Shown: piece after piece, positions 1-7,862 of the stretch
Numbering within the stretch: the stretch's first letter is position 1
Layout: the number at the start of each line of letters is the position of its first letter
Assembly (NCBI RefSeq): GCF_002742445.1
Contig: NZ_NJNQ01000001.1
Location: forward strand, 291,969 to 355,968
Direction: 5' to 3'
Source of the DNA: Bifidobacterium sp. N4G05
GTDB lineage: Bacteria; Actinomycetota; Actinomycetes; Actinomycetales; Bifidobacteriaceae
Length of the DNA stretch: 64,000 nucleotides
Made by a program: the position numbers and the translations under genes
The notes under the pieces: generated by a model
Told to the model about the DNA's origin: nothing
What the model saw: the letters and a program-made list of their open reading frames with translations, nothing else
Databases searched by the model: none

Positions 1-61
1 CTCGCTGCGCTAAGCGCGGATATTTCAAAAAAGCAAGCCGACAATAAAATACAACAGCAAT

Positions 62-130
62 AAAAATCTGCCGAGACAATCTGAATTATCGAAAATAATT
101 TCGACACAGAGACCATCTCGGCAGATTTTT
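62..130. terminator. Bidirectional terminator-like inverted repeat
   Basis: A 15-base arm (AAAAATCTGCCGAGA, 62-76) pairs exactly with 116-130, which ends in a T run; the interval is about 40 bases. It lies downstream of the minus-strand DUF3039 gene and could also end a plus-strand gene from outside the window. The long loop makes it weaker than a usual hairpin. Confidence 0.6.
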
Positions 131-204
131 TATATGTAATCACGTTCGGCAATCTTCGGAAATTTCAGTGAAATTCCAACATCACCATACGACGAGAAAA
201 ACGA

Positions 205-531
205 TCAGAAGTCGGAGTTCATCATTTCGTCGTAGATGCGCTTACAATCCGGGCATACCGGGAACTGCGAAGGATCACGCTTCGGCACCCACACCTTGCC
301 GCACAACGCCACCACCGGTCGGCCGGTGCGACGGGACTCGGCAATGCGATCGCGCGACACATAATGTGCGAAACGATCCGCATCACCATTGCCGCCATCA
401 TCCAGCTTCGTCTCCTCTTCGGGACGTTCCAGCACCGCAGTGCCGGTACCAGCATCCGGATTGGAAAGCGGCGAGACCGGATCAGCCTCGTCAATGAAGC
501 CGTCGCGATCCCCAAACATCGAAAATGCCAT
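205..531 (-). CDS. DUF3039 family protein
   Basis: A 108-residue protein of unknown function. The first half is acidic and probably disordered (EERP/DDGGNGDAD type sequence). The second half is the conserved block RFAHYVSRDRIAESRRTG followed by a CGKVWVP...CPDCKRIYDEM segment; its three cysteines resemble a small metal-binding or treble-clef fold. This block is typical of the actinobacterial DUF3039 family, which is known from conservation only. The ATG at 531 was chosen because GAGGAG lies six bases upstream; an in-frame TTG six bases earlier overlaps the spacer. The gene is divergent from coaD. I know of no established role. Confidence 0.85.
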   Translation of the reverse strand: MAFSMFGDRDGFIDEADPVSPLSNPDAGTGTAVLERPEEETKLDDGGNGDADRFAHYVSRDRIAESRRTGRPVVALCGKVWVPKRDPSQFPVCPDCKRIYDEMMNSDF

Positions 532-648
532 AATCAACTCCTCAAATACGCCGCAACCGCGGCACCACTGCCTCCATCATAGCCATGAAAACCCACATAT
601 TCGCCGACACTTCGCGTAATTTCACGCAACCGCGGTACGCTTGAGGCT

Positions 649-1143
649 ATGACAATTGCAGTTTGCCCCGGGTCGTACGACCCAGTAACCGCCGGACATT
701 TGGACGTCATCGAACGTTGCGCGCGTTTTTTCGATGAAGTGCATGTTGTGGTGGCGGTGAACGCGGCGAAAACACCGATGTTTTCCGAAGAGACCCGCGT
801 TGAGATCATCCGTAAGGCGCTTGAAAAGCGGAATTGCCGCAATATCAAGGTTTCTTCAACAACCGGACTGATTACCGACTATTGCAAAAAGGTCGGCGCG
901 ACGGTTATTGTGAAGGGTCTTCGCCAGAATGGCGATTATGAGGCCGAGTTGGGTATGGCGTTAGTCAATCGCAAGCTTGCCGATGTGGAAACGCTGTTTT
1001 TGCCGGCGGCACCTGATTTGGAACATATTTCCAGTTCGATAGTGAAAGATGTGGCTCGCCACGGCGGCGATGTGACTGGCATGGTGCCCGATTGCGTGAT
1101 TCCGCTGCTCGGCGAAGCGCTCAACAATGAAAAGAGGGCATGA
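649..1143 (+). CDS. coaD: Phosphopantetheine adenylyltransferase
   Basis: Catalyses ATP plus 4'-phosphopantetheine to dephospho-CoA plus pyrophosphate, the penultimate step of coenzyme A synthesis in the cytoplasm. The 164-residue length fits the family. The nucleotidyltransferase signature [10 protein letters not shown] spans residues 8-17, including the T/HxGH motif, and the C-terminal ISSS(I/V)VKD segment that closes over substrate is present near residue 128. It overlaps the start of the next gene, which suggests cotranscription with the coiled-coil protein, the YceD gene, rpmF and rnc, a common arrangement in Gram-positive bacteria. A GAGG motif lies just upstream of the ATG. Confidence 0.97.
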   Translation: MTIAVCPGSYDPVTAGHLDVIERCARFFDEVHVVVAVNAAKTPMFSEETRVEIIRKALEKRNCRNIKVSSTTGLITDYCKKVGATVIVKGLRQNGDYEAELGMALVNRKLADVETLFLPAAPDLEHISSSIVKDVARHGGDVTGMVPDCVIPLLGEALNNEKRA

Positions 1144-1844
1144 TGGGTGAAGAGACCACGGGCTATGATCCGCTTGCGGACGGCGTCGACGATGACACGA
1201 CATCGCAGCGACCGGTGATCGCCATGTCTGATTTGCCAGATTTGCGCACCACGTTCGACCCGGACGAGCCTTTGACGGATTCCGGCAATCTGAGCCGTGA
1301 CGAGTTCACCACCGTGTATGACATCATCGACAAGCTCGAATCGGCGTTGGATGAGGCAAAACCGATACTGTTCTTCCCCGGCACCGTGCGCGTGGACCGT
1401 GACGAGTTCACCGAACAGCTCGACCAGTTGAAGAGAATGATGCCGGTGCAGCTGGAACGCGCCTCGGCATTGATGCGCGAATCGGAACGACGCTTGGAAA
1501 GCGCTCAGACGCAAGCCAACGTCATCGTGTCATCCGCGCAATCGCGTGCGGCCGACACTATACGTGAGGCCAACGAACAGGCGCAGTTCCTCGCCGGTCA
1601 GGAAAATGTGACCGAGATCGCACGGCAGAAGGCACGTGCTATTCTCGACCAGGCGCAAGCCAGGGCCGACCATCTCACGCAGGGAGCCGACAAGTACTGC
1701 ACCACGGTGATGGAAACGCTGCAACAGCAGCTCGGCAAGCTTGGCAACGACGTGCAGGCGGGATTGAACGTACTGTATGATCGCCAGCGCGAAGCGAGCA
1801 CGCATGTGCCGCATCTTGACGCAAACGACTATCCGGAAAGCTGA
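1143..1844 (+). CDS. DivIVA-like coiled-coil protein
   Basis: A 233-residue soluble protein. Residues 1-60 are acidic and variable. From about residue 60 the sequence is strongly helical with long heptad-like stretches (QLKRMMPVQLERASALMRESERRLESAQTQANVIVSSAQSRA) typical of DivIVA/Wag31-like or ATP-synthase-b-like coiled coils. No membrane segment is seen. The start is ATG at 1143 rather than 1140 because the AGAGGG ribosome site then has a workable four-base gap. The frame overlaps the coaD stop, so the two are probably translationally coupled. A role in cell division or polar growth is inferred from fold only. Confidence 0.75.
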   Translation: MGEETTGYDPLADGVDDDTTSQRPVIAMSDLPDLRTTFDPDEPLTDSGNLSRDEFTTVYDIIDKLESALDEAKPILFFPGTVRVDRDEFTEQLDQLKRMMPVQLERASALMRESERRLESAQTQANVIVSSAQSRAADTIREANEQAQFLAGQENVTEIARQKARAILDQAQARADHLTQGADKYCTTVMETLQQQLGKLGNDVQAGLNVLYDRQREASTHVPHLDANDYPES

Positions 1845-1858
1845 ATGGAAGGCTGAAC

Positions 1859-2485
1859 ATGGCACGTATCGAAGATTCCCCGTGGGCGATTTCCGTGGCG
1901 CAGGTCGCTTCACGAGCCGGACAAAGCAAGGAGCTCGACGCGACTTTCCCCGCGCCGAGCGGCATCGGCGATGAGATCGTCGGCGTTGAAGAGGGTACTG
2001 ACGTCACTGTTGTCGGATCGTTTGATTCGATTGTTGACGGCTTGATTTTCAACGCCCGCATCAGCGCCCCCGTGCATGCGGAATGCACCCGTTGCCTGAA
2101 ACCGATCAAGCGCGATTGGACGGTGAACGTCACCTCGTTCTTCCCCTATGAAGACAAGTCCGCAAACGTTGCATCCGGTAAGGGCGGCAAAAACGGCAAG
2201 GGCGGCGCCAAGGAAGAGGAAGTCGACATTATTGCCGGCGAAGACGAGTCGGAGGATTCGTATCCGCTGCTTGAAGGCGGCTCCTGGGCCGACATCGAGG
2301 CTTTACTGCGTGACACATTGGTTGAGGAACTGCCGCTGCAGCCGTTGTGCAAACCGGATTGCTTGGGATTGTGCTCGCAGTGCGGCGCCGATTTGAACGA
2401 GGAACCGGACCATCATCATGATGTGACCGATATTCGTTTCGCCGCTTTGGAGGGGTTGAAGGCCCAGCTGAAAGGCAACGAATAA
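1859..2485 (+). CDS. YceD family (DUF177) protein
   Basis: A 208-residue protein of the YceD/DUF177 family, usually encoded directly before rpmF and thought to act in ribosome or rRNA-related metabolism; the biochemical role is not settled. Two cysteine pairs are visible: CTRC at residues 76-79 and a C-terminal CKPDCLGLCSQCG cluster, the family hallmark. A Lys/Gly-rich insert (GKGGKNGKGGAKEEE) interrupts the middle and is probably a disordered loop. GGAAGG precedes the ATG by six bases. The position between the coiled-coil gene and rpmF matches conserved actinobacterial order. Confidence 0.88.
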   Translation: MARIEDSPWAISVAQVASRAGQSKELDATFPAPSGIGDEIVGVEEGTDVTVVGSFDSIVDGLIFNARISAPVHAECTRCLKPIKRDWTVNVTSFFPYEDKSANVASGKGGKNGKGGAKEEEVDIIAGEDESEDSYPLLEGGSWADIEALLRDTLVEELPLQPLCKPDCLGLCSQCGADLNEEPDHHHDVTDIRFAALEGLKAQLKGNE

Positions 2486-2492
2486 AGGCTCG

Positions 2493-2509
2493 GCCTAGTG
2501 CAACTAGGC
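2493..2509. promoter_or_regulatory. Small hairpin between yceD-like gene and rpmF
   Basis: GCCTAGT and ACTAGGC flank a three-base loop. No T run follows, so it is not a classical terminator. It could be an attenuator or an RNA-processing site in the leader between the YceD gene and rpmF. Confidence 0.35.
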
Positions 2510-2582
2510 GTCAGGCGGGATACGAGCAGGGTACAGGCAAGGCTGATTTTACTTGGTTTTTGCATGGGTTTCTGATCGAGTT

Positions 2583-2612
2583 TTGCAGTTTGTACGGAGC
2601 ACAAGTTAAGAT
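2583..2612 (+). promoter_or_regulatory. Candidate rpmF promoter
   Basis: TTGCAG and TAAGAT are separated by 18 bases, upstream of rpmF. The match to a housekeeping -35/-10 pair is moderate. It would allow separate high expression of the ribosomal protein within the coaD-rpmF cluster. Confidence 0.35.
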
Positions 2613-2658
2613 ACTGAACGCTTAAGCTCAATCGTTCGAACGAAACAGAGGAAACACA

Positions 2659-2853
2659 ATGGCACTGCCTAAGTACAAGACCTCGCGCGCGAATACTCAT
2701 TCTCGCCGCGCAAACTGGAAGGCCAAGGCCGCCCAGACCGTTACCTGCCCGAACTGTGGCGCTCCGGCGCTGCCGCACATGGCCTGCCCGAGCTGCGGCG
2801 CCTACCGCGGCCGCGTGTACCGCGAGGCTGTCCGCTCCATCCACACCAAGTGA
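2659..2853 (+). CDS. rpmF: 50S ribosomal protein L32
   Basis: A 64-residue large-subunit ribosomal protein. It begins [21 protein letters not shown], the usual basic L32 N-terminus, and carries a four-cysteine zinc ribbon (C30, C33, C43, C46). This is the zinc-binding C+ type, so zinc supply could affect it; no Zur site was recognised. AGAGGAAA lies upstream of the ATG. A strong terminator follows, which separates it from rnc. Confidence 0.97.
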   Translation: MALPKYKTSRANTHSRRANWKAKAAQTVTCPNCGAPALPHMACPSCGAYRGRVYREAVRSIHTK

Positions 2854-2884
2854 GTGGCTGCCGAGTAACGGCATAAAGCATGAG

Positions 2885-2915
2885 AACCCTGCCATCGACG
2901 GGTGGCAGGGTTTTT
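2885..2915 (+). terminator. Rho-independent terminator after rpmF
   Basis: AACCCTGCCA (2885-2894) pairs with TGGCAGGGTT (2903-2912) over an eight-base loop and is followed by a T run. Confidence 0.9.
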
Positions 2916-3185
2916 GCATATCTCAGGCCGGATTCAGGCTGAAAGCACGGCCATACCCGTCTCATTCCCATTCTTTTCCACTTGTCCCTTTCCGCTTGTC
3001 CCTTTCCTATTTCCTGCCCTGCTTCCGCCCTATTCCGCCTAGGCGTGGGCAGAGAGTAAACTGAACGAGATCGTTGTTTGCATAGCAATCGGCCAGATTC
3101 GCTGGCATTTTGCCACGTACGCAACGTCCCGAAACCGTGCGGCGAGCTTCGCCGCCCCATACCCACTACGAAGCCGAGGACGAAT
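2916..3185. other. Intergenic region upstream of rnc
   Basis: No gene is supported between the rpmF terminator and rnc. A pyrimidine-rich stretch (2975-3030) with repeated TTTCC/CTTGTCCC words precedes rnc. An upstream in-frame extension of rnc to 3078 exists but lacks a ribosome site and family similarity. Confidence 0.6.
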
Positions 3186-4016
3186 ATGACCAAGAACAAC
3201 ATCGACGCATCAGCCGTTTCCGAAGGCGAGGTGACCGCCAACGCGCTGCTTGAGGCGCTTGGCACCACGCTCGAACCCGACCTGCTGGTCGAAGCGCTCA
3301 CCCACCGCTCCTTCTCGCATGAGAATCCTGGCGCGAAAAACTACGAACGTTTGGAATTCCTCGGTGATGCCGTGCTTGAGCTCGTTTCCACGGAAACCCT
3401 CTACAAGGCGCACCCCGACATGAACGAGGGTCAGCTTGCGAAAATGCGAGCGAAAGCCGTTTCCGAGGAATCCCTAAGCAAAATCGCCCGCGAAAAGCTA
3501 CATGCGGGCCCGTACATTCTGCTCGGTCATGGCGAAAGCGATCAGGGCGGCGCCGATAAAAGCTCGATTTTGTGCGATATCGTCGAATCGTTGATCGGTG
3601 CAACGTTCATTCAGCACGGCATTGACGAGGCACGTCGCGTTGTGCATCATCTTGTTGACGAAACGCTTGCGGAAGTCGCCACGGAAGGCCCGGCCCTCGA
3701 TTGGAAAACCTCGCTTACCGTCAAAGCGCATGGAATGGGCTTCGGCGAGCCGCGCTACCAGATGTCGGTTTCCGGTCCGGAATATGCGCAAGTGTTCACC
3801 GCGAACGTCATGCTGGGCGAAAGCGACGAAATCATCAGCACCGGCACAGGCACCAGCAAACGCAAGGCGCAACTCGCCGCAGCTGAAGAAGGTTGGAAGG
3901 CGCTGGATAATCGCAAGTCTGAAGCACAAAACGTCCGTAAGCATCGCAAACATCATCACAAGCACGGCAACAACAGCAACAACAGCAACAACAGCAACGA
4001 CAACGACAATCAGTAG
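3186..4016 (+). CDS. rnc: Ribonuclease III
   Basis: Endoribonuclease that cleaves double-stranded RNA, processing rRNA and some mRNAs. The catalytic signature ERLEFLGDAVLEL lies at residues 54-66, with E57 and D61 in the metal site, and a second acidic pair in CDIVESLIGA. A double-stranded-RNA-binding domain follows (about residues 165-240, ending GTGTSKRKAQLAAAEEGWKAL). The last 25 residues are His-, Asn- and Ser-rich, encoded by three exact copies of a 9-bp unit (3969-3995), and extend beyond the usual family end. The start at 3186 was chosen over 3078 because GAGGA lies just upstream and the protein then has normal length (276 residues). Confidence 0.95.
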   Translation: MTKNNIDASAVSEGEVTANALLEALGTTLEPDLLVEALTHRSFSHENPGAKNYERLEFLGDAVLELVSTETLYKAHPDMNEGQLAKMRAKAVSEESLSKIAREKLHAGPYILLGHGESDQGGADKSSILCDIVESLIGATFIQHGIDEARRVVHHLVDETLAEVATEGPALDWKTSLTVKAHGMGFGEPRYQMSVSGPEYAQVFTANVMLGESDEIISTGTGTSKRKAQLAAAEEGWKALDNRKSEAQNVRKHRKHHHKHGNNSNNSNNSNDNDNQ

Positions 4017-4273
4017 TCACAAGCGGACAAAAACAGCTACGAATTCACCCTCTCATACCACCGTGGAACGCAACGCGCCAGAATATGGCACGAATCCGGC
4101 ATATTCTCCTGTCAGCCGATAGCATAGACTGATTATTAGCGAAGGATTGCGATTCGCAAGTCGTCACAAGCGATTGCACCGCTTTCCGATGATGGGGTTC
4201 GGCTGATTGCGTGCACCGAAACGCGGAAGCATACCCCTGTAAGAGAGTTCCACGAACGAACATGAGAGGGAAC

Positions 4274-6145
4274 ATGGTGTTACCTACGCCTCTGCAGGCA
4301 TTCAGCGGCATGCCCAAAGCAGCCGCAACCACTGAAAAGCAGACCATTGTTGACGGCGAGAAGATGACCGGCGCCGAGGCGCTGGTACGTTCGCTGGAAG
4401 ATCTGGGCGTCAAGGATGTTTTCGGCGTTCCAGGCGGTGCGATTCTGCCGGTTTACGATGCGATCAATGATAAGACCGGTTTCCGTTTTGTGCTGATGCG
4501 CCACGAACAGGCCGCAGGCCACGCGGCTGAAGGCTATGCCGTATCGACCGGCCAAGTCGGCGTGTGCATCGTCACGTCCGGCCCGGGCGCCACGAACATG
4601 ATCACCCCGATCGCTGACGCGAACATGGATTCCGTGCCGATGGTGGTCATCACCGGCCAGGTCGGCGTGAACGCCATTGGTACCGACGCTTTCCAGGAAG
4701 CCGATATCGTCGGCGCAACCTACCCGGTGGTCAAGCATTCCTATCTGGTCACGCGTGCGCAGGATATTCCACGCGTGCTGGCTGAAGCGCACTATGTGGC
4801 ACGTTCCGGTCGCCCCGGCCCGGTGGTGGTTGACGTCACCAAGACCGCGCAGACCGGCGATATGTACTATTCGTGGCCGCAGCGCATGATTCTGCCCGGC
4901 TACAACCCCACTACGAAAGCGCACGGCCGTGTGCTTTCCGACGCTGCGAAGCTGTTCGAGCAGTCGTACCGTCCGGTGCTGTATGTGGGCGGCGGTGCGG
5001 CACGTTCCGATGCCGGCAAGTTCGTGCAGGAACTGGCGGAAGTCACGAACGCTCCGATTGTCACTACGCTGCCCGCACGCGGTGTTGTGCCTGATTCCGA
5101 TCCGAAGGTGCTCGGCATGCTTGGCATGCATGGCACGATTGCCGCTACCGGCGCCGTGCAGCGTTGCGATCTGCTTGTTGCGATCGGCGCTCGTTTCGAC
5201 GATCGTGTGACCGGCAAGCTTGACGCTTTCGCTCCGGGTGCACGTGTGATTCACATTGATATCGATCCGGCGGAAATCGGCAAGAACCGTCAGCCGGACG
5301 TGCCGATCGTTGGCGATGTGGCAACCGTGCTGAAGGATCTCATTCCAGAAATCAAGCGCGAACAGGCTGTGCATGGCAAGCCTGACACTTCGCATTGGTG
5401 GGAAATCATCAATGATTGGCGTGAAAAGTACCCGATCAAGTGGGACGAACCGACCGATGGTTCGCTCGCCCCGCAGTGGGTCATCAAGCAGCTTTCCGAC
5501 CTGGCTGATCCTGACACGATTTGGGTTACCGGTGTGGGCCAGCATCAGATGTGGGCCACGCAGCTCATCGATTTCGAGAAGCCGCATTCTTGGCTGAGCT
5601 CCGGCGGCCTTGGCACCATGGGCTACGGACTGCCGGCCGCCATCGGCGCTCGTGTCGGTTCCGAACGTTTCCATGAGGGCGAGAAGCCGGTGTGGCTGAT
5701 CGACGGCGACGGTTCCTTCCAGATGACGTCTGAAGAGCTGGCAGCCGCATTCCACGACCGCACGCCGGTCAAGATCGCGCTGCTGAACAATTCCGTGTAT
5801 GGCATGGTTCGCCAATGGCAGACCCTGTTCTACGGCGAGCATTATTCCGCCACCAATCTGATGGATGGCGAGAATGCGCCGGAAATCGTGGATGTTCCTG
5901 ATTTCGTGAAGCTTGCCGAAGCATATGGTTGCGTCGGCATGCGTGCGTTCACGGAAGAAGAAGCCGTCGAAGCGATCAAGAAGGCCAACGAAATCAACGA
6001 TCGTCCGGTGCTTATCGACTTCCGCGTATGGAAGGACGCCATGGTGTGGCCGATGGTCGCAGCTGGCGATTCCAACGATAATGTCACGTATATGCCCGGA
6101 ATCAAGCCGCTGCAGCGTCCGAATGCTGTTGCCGACAACGAGTAA
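4274..6145 (+). CDS. ilvB: Acetolactate synthase large subunit
   Basis: Thiamine-diphosphate enzyme that condenses two pyruvates to acetolactate, or pyruvate with 2-oxobutyrate, at the first common step of valine, leucine and isoleucine synthesis. The sequence shows the catalytic glutamate in LMRHEQAAGHAAEGYA, the FAD-type central domain, and the ThDP signature GDGSFQMTSEEL...ALLNN in the C-terminal third. The length of 623 residues is normal. The start at 4274 has GAGAGGG three bases upstream; 4262 and 4211 are in-frame alternatives. It is followed after 36 bases by the regulatory subunit. No leader peptide rich in Ile, Leu or Val codons was found upstream. Confidence 0.97.
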   Translation: MVLPTPLQAFSGMPKAAATTEKQTIVDGEKMTGAEALVRSLEDLGVKDVFGVPGGAILPVYDAINDKTGFRFVLMRHEQAAGHAAEGYAVSTGQVGVCIVTSGPGATNMITPIADANMDSVPMVVITGQVGVNAIGTDAFQEADIVGATYPVVKHSYLVTRAQDIPRVLAEAHYVARSGRPGPVVVDVTKTAQTGDMYYSWPQRMILPGYNPTTKAHGRVLSDAAKLFEQSYRPVLYVGGGAARSDAGKFVQELAEVTNAPIVTTLPARGVVPDSDPKVLGMLGMHGTIAATGAVQRCDLLVAIGARFDDRVTGKLDAFAPGARVIHIDIDPAEIGKNRQPDVPIVGDVATVLKDLIPEIKREQAVHGKPDTSHWWEIINDWREKYPIKWDEPTDGSLAPQWVIKQLSDLADPDTIWVTGVGQHQMWATQLIDFEKPHSWLSSGGLGTMGYGLPAAIGARVGSERFHEGEKPVWLIDGDGSFQMTSEELAAAFHDRTPVKIALLNNSVYGMVRQWQTLFYGEHYSATNLMDGENAPEIVDVPDFVKLAEAYGCVGMRAFTEEEAVEAIKKANEINDRPVLIDFRVWKDAMVWPMVAAGDSNDNVTYMPGIKPLQRPNAVADNE

Positions 6146-6181
6146 ACGAGTATCGAGTAAGTAGTAAGGAAGGGTCTACCA

Positions 6182-6730
6182 ATGTATCCTGCATCTCAGC
6201 CGGGTTCCAAGCGCCATACGCTTTCTGTGCTCGTAGAGAACCGTCCGGGCGTGCTGGCGCGTATCGCTGGCCTGTTCGCCCGTCGTGCGTTCAACATCAA
6301 CTCGCTGTCCGTCTCCCCCACCGAGCGCCCTGACATCTCGCGTGTCACGGTGACTGCCGATGTGGATGAAGTGCCGCTCGAGCAGATCATCAAGCAGCTT
6401 AACAAGCTGCTGCACGTGTTGAAAATCGTGAATTTGGATCCGGACACCACTGTGGAGCGCGAACTGGTGCTTATCAAGGTGGCTGCCGACGAATCCAACC
6501 GTTCCGACGTGCTTGAGATCGTTCGTCTGTTCCGCGTGCGCGTGGTCGATGTGAATCCGGAGTCGTTGACCATCGAGGCCACCGGTGCCGAAGGCAAGAT
6601 CGACGCACTGCTGGGGCTTTTAGAGCATTACGGCGTTATCGAGCTGGTTCGTTCCGGTGCGGTCGCCGTGACGCGAGGTCCGAAGGCGCTGAGCGAAAAG
6701 GTGATCGGTTCCGAAATCACCGGTCGCTGA
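6182..6730 (+). CDS. ilvN: Acetolactate synthase small (regulatory) subunit
   Basis: Binds IlvB and gives valine feedback control and full activity. The N-terminal ACT domain starts at KRHTLSVLVENRPGVLARIAGLFARRAFNINSLSV, and a second ALS-type regulatory domain follows (about residues 85-170, RVVDVNPESLTIEATG). The 182-residue length fits the family. AAGGAAGGG sits upstream of the ATG. It forms an operon with ilvB and ends at a clear terminator. Confidence 0.97.
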   Translation: MYPASQPGSKRHTLSVLVENRPGVLARIAGLFARRAFNINSLSVSPTERPDISRVTVTADVDEVPLEQIIKQLNKLLHVLKIVNLDPDTTVERELVLIKVAADESNRSDVLEIVRLFRVRVVDVNPESLTIEATGAEGKIDALLGLLEHYGVIELVRSGAVAVTRGPKALSEKVIGSEITGR

Positions 6731-6757
6731 TCCAATCAGCCTAATCACAAACCTACA

Positions 6758-6793
6758 GGGCTTCCCGTTTCAACGCGGGAAAGCCTTTTTTGT
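6758..6793 (+). terminator. Rho-independent terminator after ilvBN
   Basis: GGCTTCCCG is paired with CGGGAAAGCC (one bulge) across an eight-base loop, followed by six Ts. Confidence 0.88.
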
Positions 6794-6799
6794 TGTTAA

Positions 6800-7119
6800 A
6801 TCTGCGATATTTAGAAAATATCTGATTATTGGAGGCATGCCAGATGCAGTAGCATCTTTTGCGCAAAACAACAGTCTCATAGACGTTCGTCAGGCACAAG
6901 AAGATATCAAACAAGGTTCATCGAGCGCTTAATAATGTGTTGGCAGAGGAAAGTTATCACCTTCGCCAAGGATTAGTTTTCGGCCCCGGCAACATCGAAA
7001 CCGACCTCAATATTACCTACTACCCCATCTACCTAATCGGCCAGTTTTGCAACAACTAGCCCAGTAGCATTCATCGTGATGTCACAAACTATGATGATGG
7101 CAGCACGACAGGGAGCGTT
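6800..7119. other. Decayed intergenic stretch
   Basis: No intact gene. Reading the plus strand, a 31-codon frame from the ATG at 6843 ends at about 6936. The next frame then continues for about 45 codons (reading ...NNVLAEESYHLRQGLVFGPGN...) to a stop near 7058. The pattern suggests a frameshifted gene remnant, but I recognise no family. The base composition is more AT-rich than the flanking core genes. Confidence 0.35.
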
Positions 7120-7129
7120 ATGACTGAAA

Positions 7130-7669
7130 TTATTCATGATGGTGTTCCTTTACTTCATATACGGAAACAACAAGATCCGTATTGCCGATATTGATAATGG
7201 ACAATGAGGTGGCATCTGGGAAATTCTTCGCCGGAAGTGAAATCGTTTCTATTCCGTTAGATGTACAGGCCTCCCTAGTGGTTAGGGTGTGTGGCTGTCC
7301 ATCTTTGTAGAGAACAAACGAATAAGGAGCTTGTTCCTTCTGCTTACACATGGAGATGACATAATACATATTGTTTTCATCGATCTTTTTGGCAAATGGA
7401 ATAGCATCATCGCCGCGCACGGATTTCGCGCCCAGCTTGTTCACTAGAACCAGTTTGTCCGAGTTATTGAGATCATCGACGGCGACACGGTCCAGAGCGT
7501 CCACAGTAAATGCTTTATATGCCTGTTTTGCGGCATCATCATTCTCGCTGCTGCTCTGTACGGAGCCATCACCGGAACTTTCATGTACGGCTTTCGTGCA
7601 GCCAACACATGACCACAACAACAAGGTGGACAACAAGCAACAGGCGCTTCTTCGCATCACTTGATTCAT
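7130..7669 (-). CDS. Putative lipoprotein of unknown function
   Basis: A 179-residue protein starting MNQVMRRSACCLLSTLLLWSCVGCTKAV: a short basic N-terminus, a hydrophobic core and one or two possible lipobox cysteines (WSC or VGC), so it is probably lipid-anchored outside the membrane. The mature part is Ser/Asp-rich at first and then a compact domain ending in KEHHHE. The start at 7669 has GGAGGTG four bases upstream; a longer frame to 7786 has no such site. There are no operon partners, and it lies beside a decayed stretch, which suggests accessory DNA. No family recognised. Confidence 0.7.
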   Translation of the reverse strand: MNQVMRRSACCLLSTLLLWSCVGCTKAVHESSGDGSVQSSSENDDAAKQAYKAFTVDALDRVAVDDLNNSDKLVLVNKLGAKSVRGDDAIPFAKKIDENNMYYVISMCKQKEQAPYSFVLYKDGQPHTLTTREACTSNGIETISLPAKNFPDATSLSIINIGNTDLVVSVYEVKEHHHE

Positions 7670-7862
7670 AAGGCACCTCCATTGGTCTCTCCGACAAGAA
7701 CAGCTAAGGTTTCCTGCAATAACAAGAATATGACATTGGCACATGGAATGCCACGCATCGCTGTCGCACGAATGGTCAACATTCACCGGAAACGCTGGAG
7801 GAGCTACGCCGCCGCCACAACATACACACCCTGTCCGGTAATTGGCGCGGGCGATACGAATG

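Noticed and set aside
1-61. End of a plus-strand gene at the left edge
   Set aside because: Two frames stay open to stops at about 45 and 63, but neither gives a recognisable protein end; the evidence is too short to list.
4017-4273. Leader peptide or T-box in front of ilvBN
   Set aside because: No cluster of Ile/Leu/Val codons, no terminator-like stem and no T-box consensus were found.
4280-5842. 520-codon minus-strand frame opposite ilvB
   Set aside because: Shadow of ilvB with His/Arg-rich low-quality translation and no motifs.
7120-7194. Small plus-strand ORF after GGGAGC
   Set aside because: Only 24 codons, overlaps the 3' end of the lipoprotein gene, with no support beyond a ribosome-like word.
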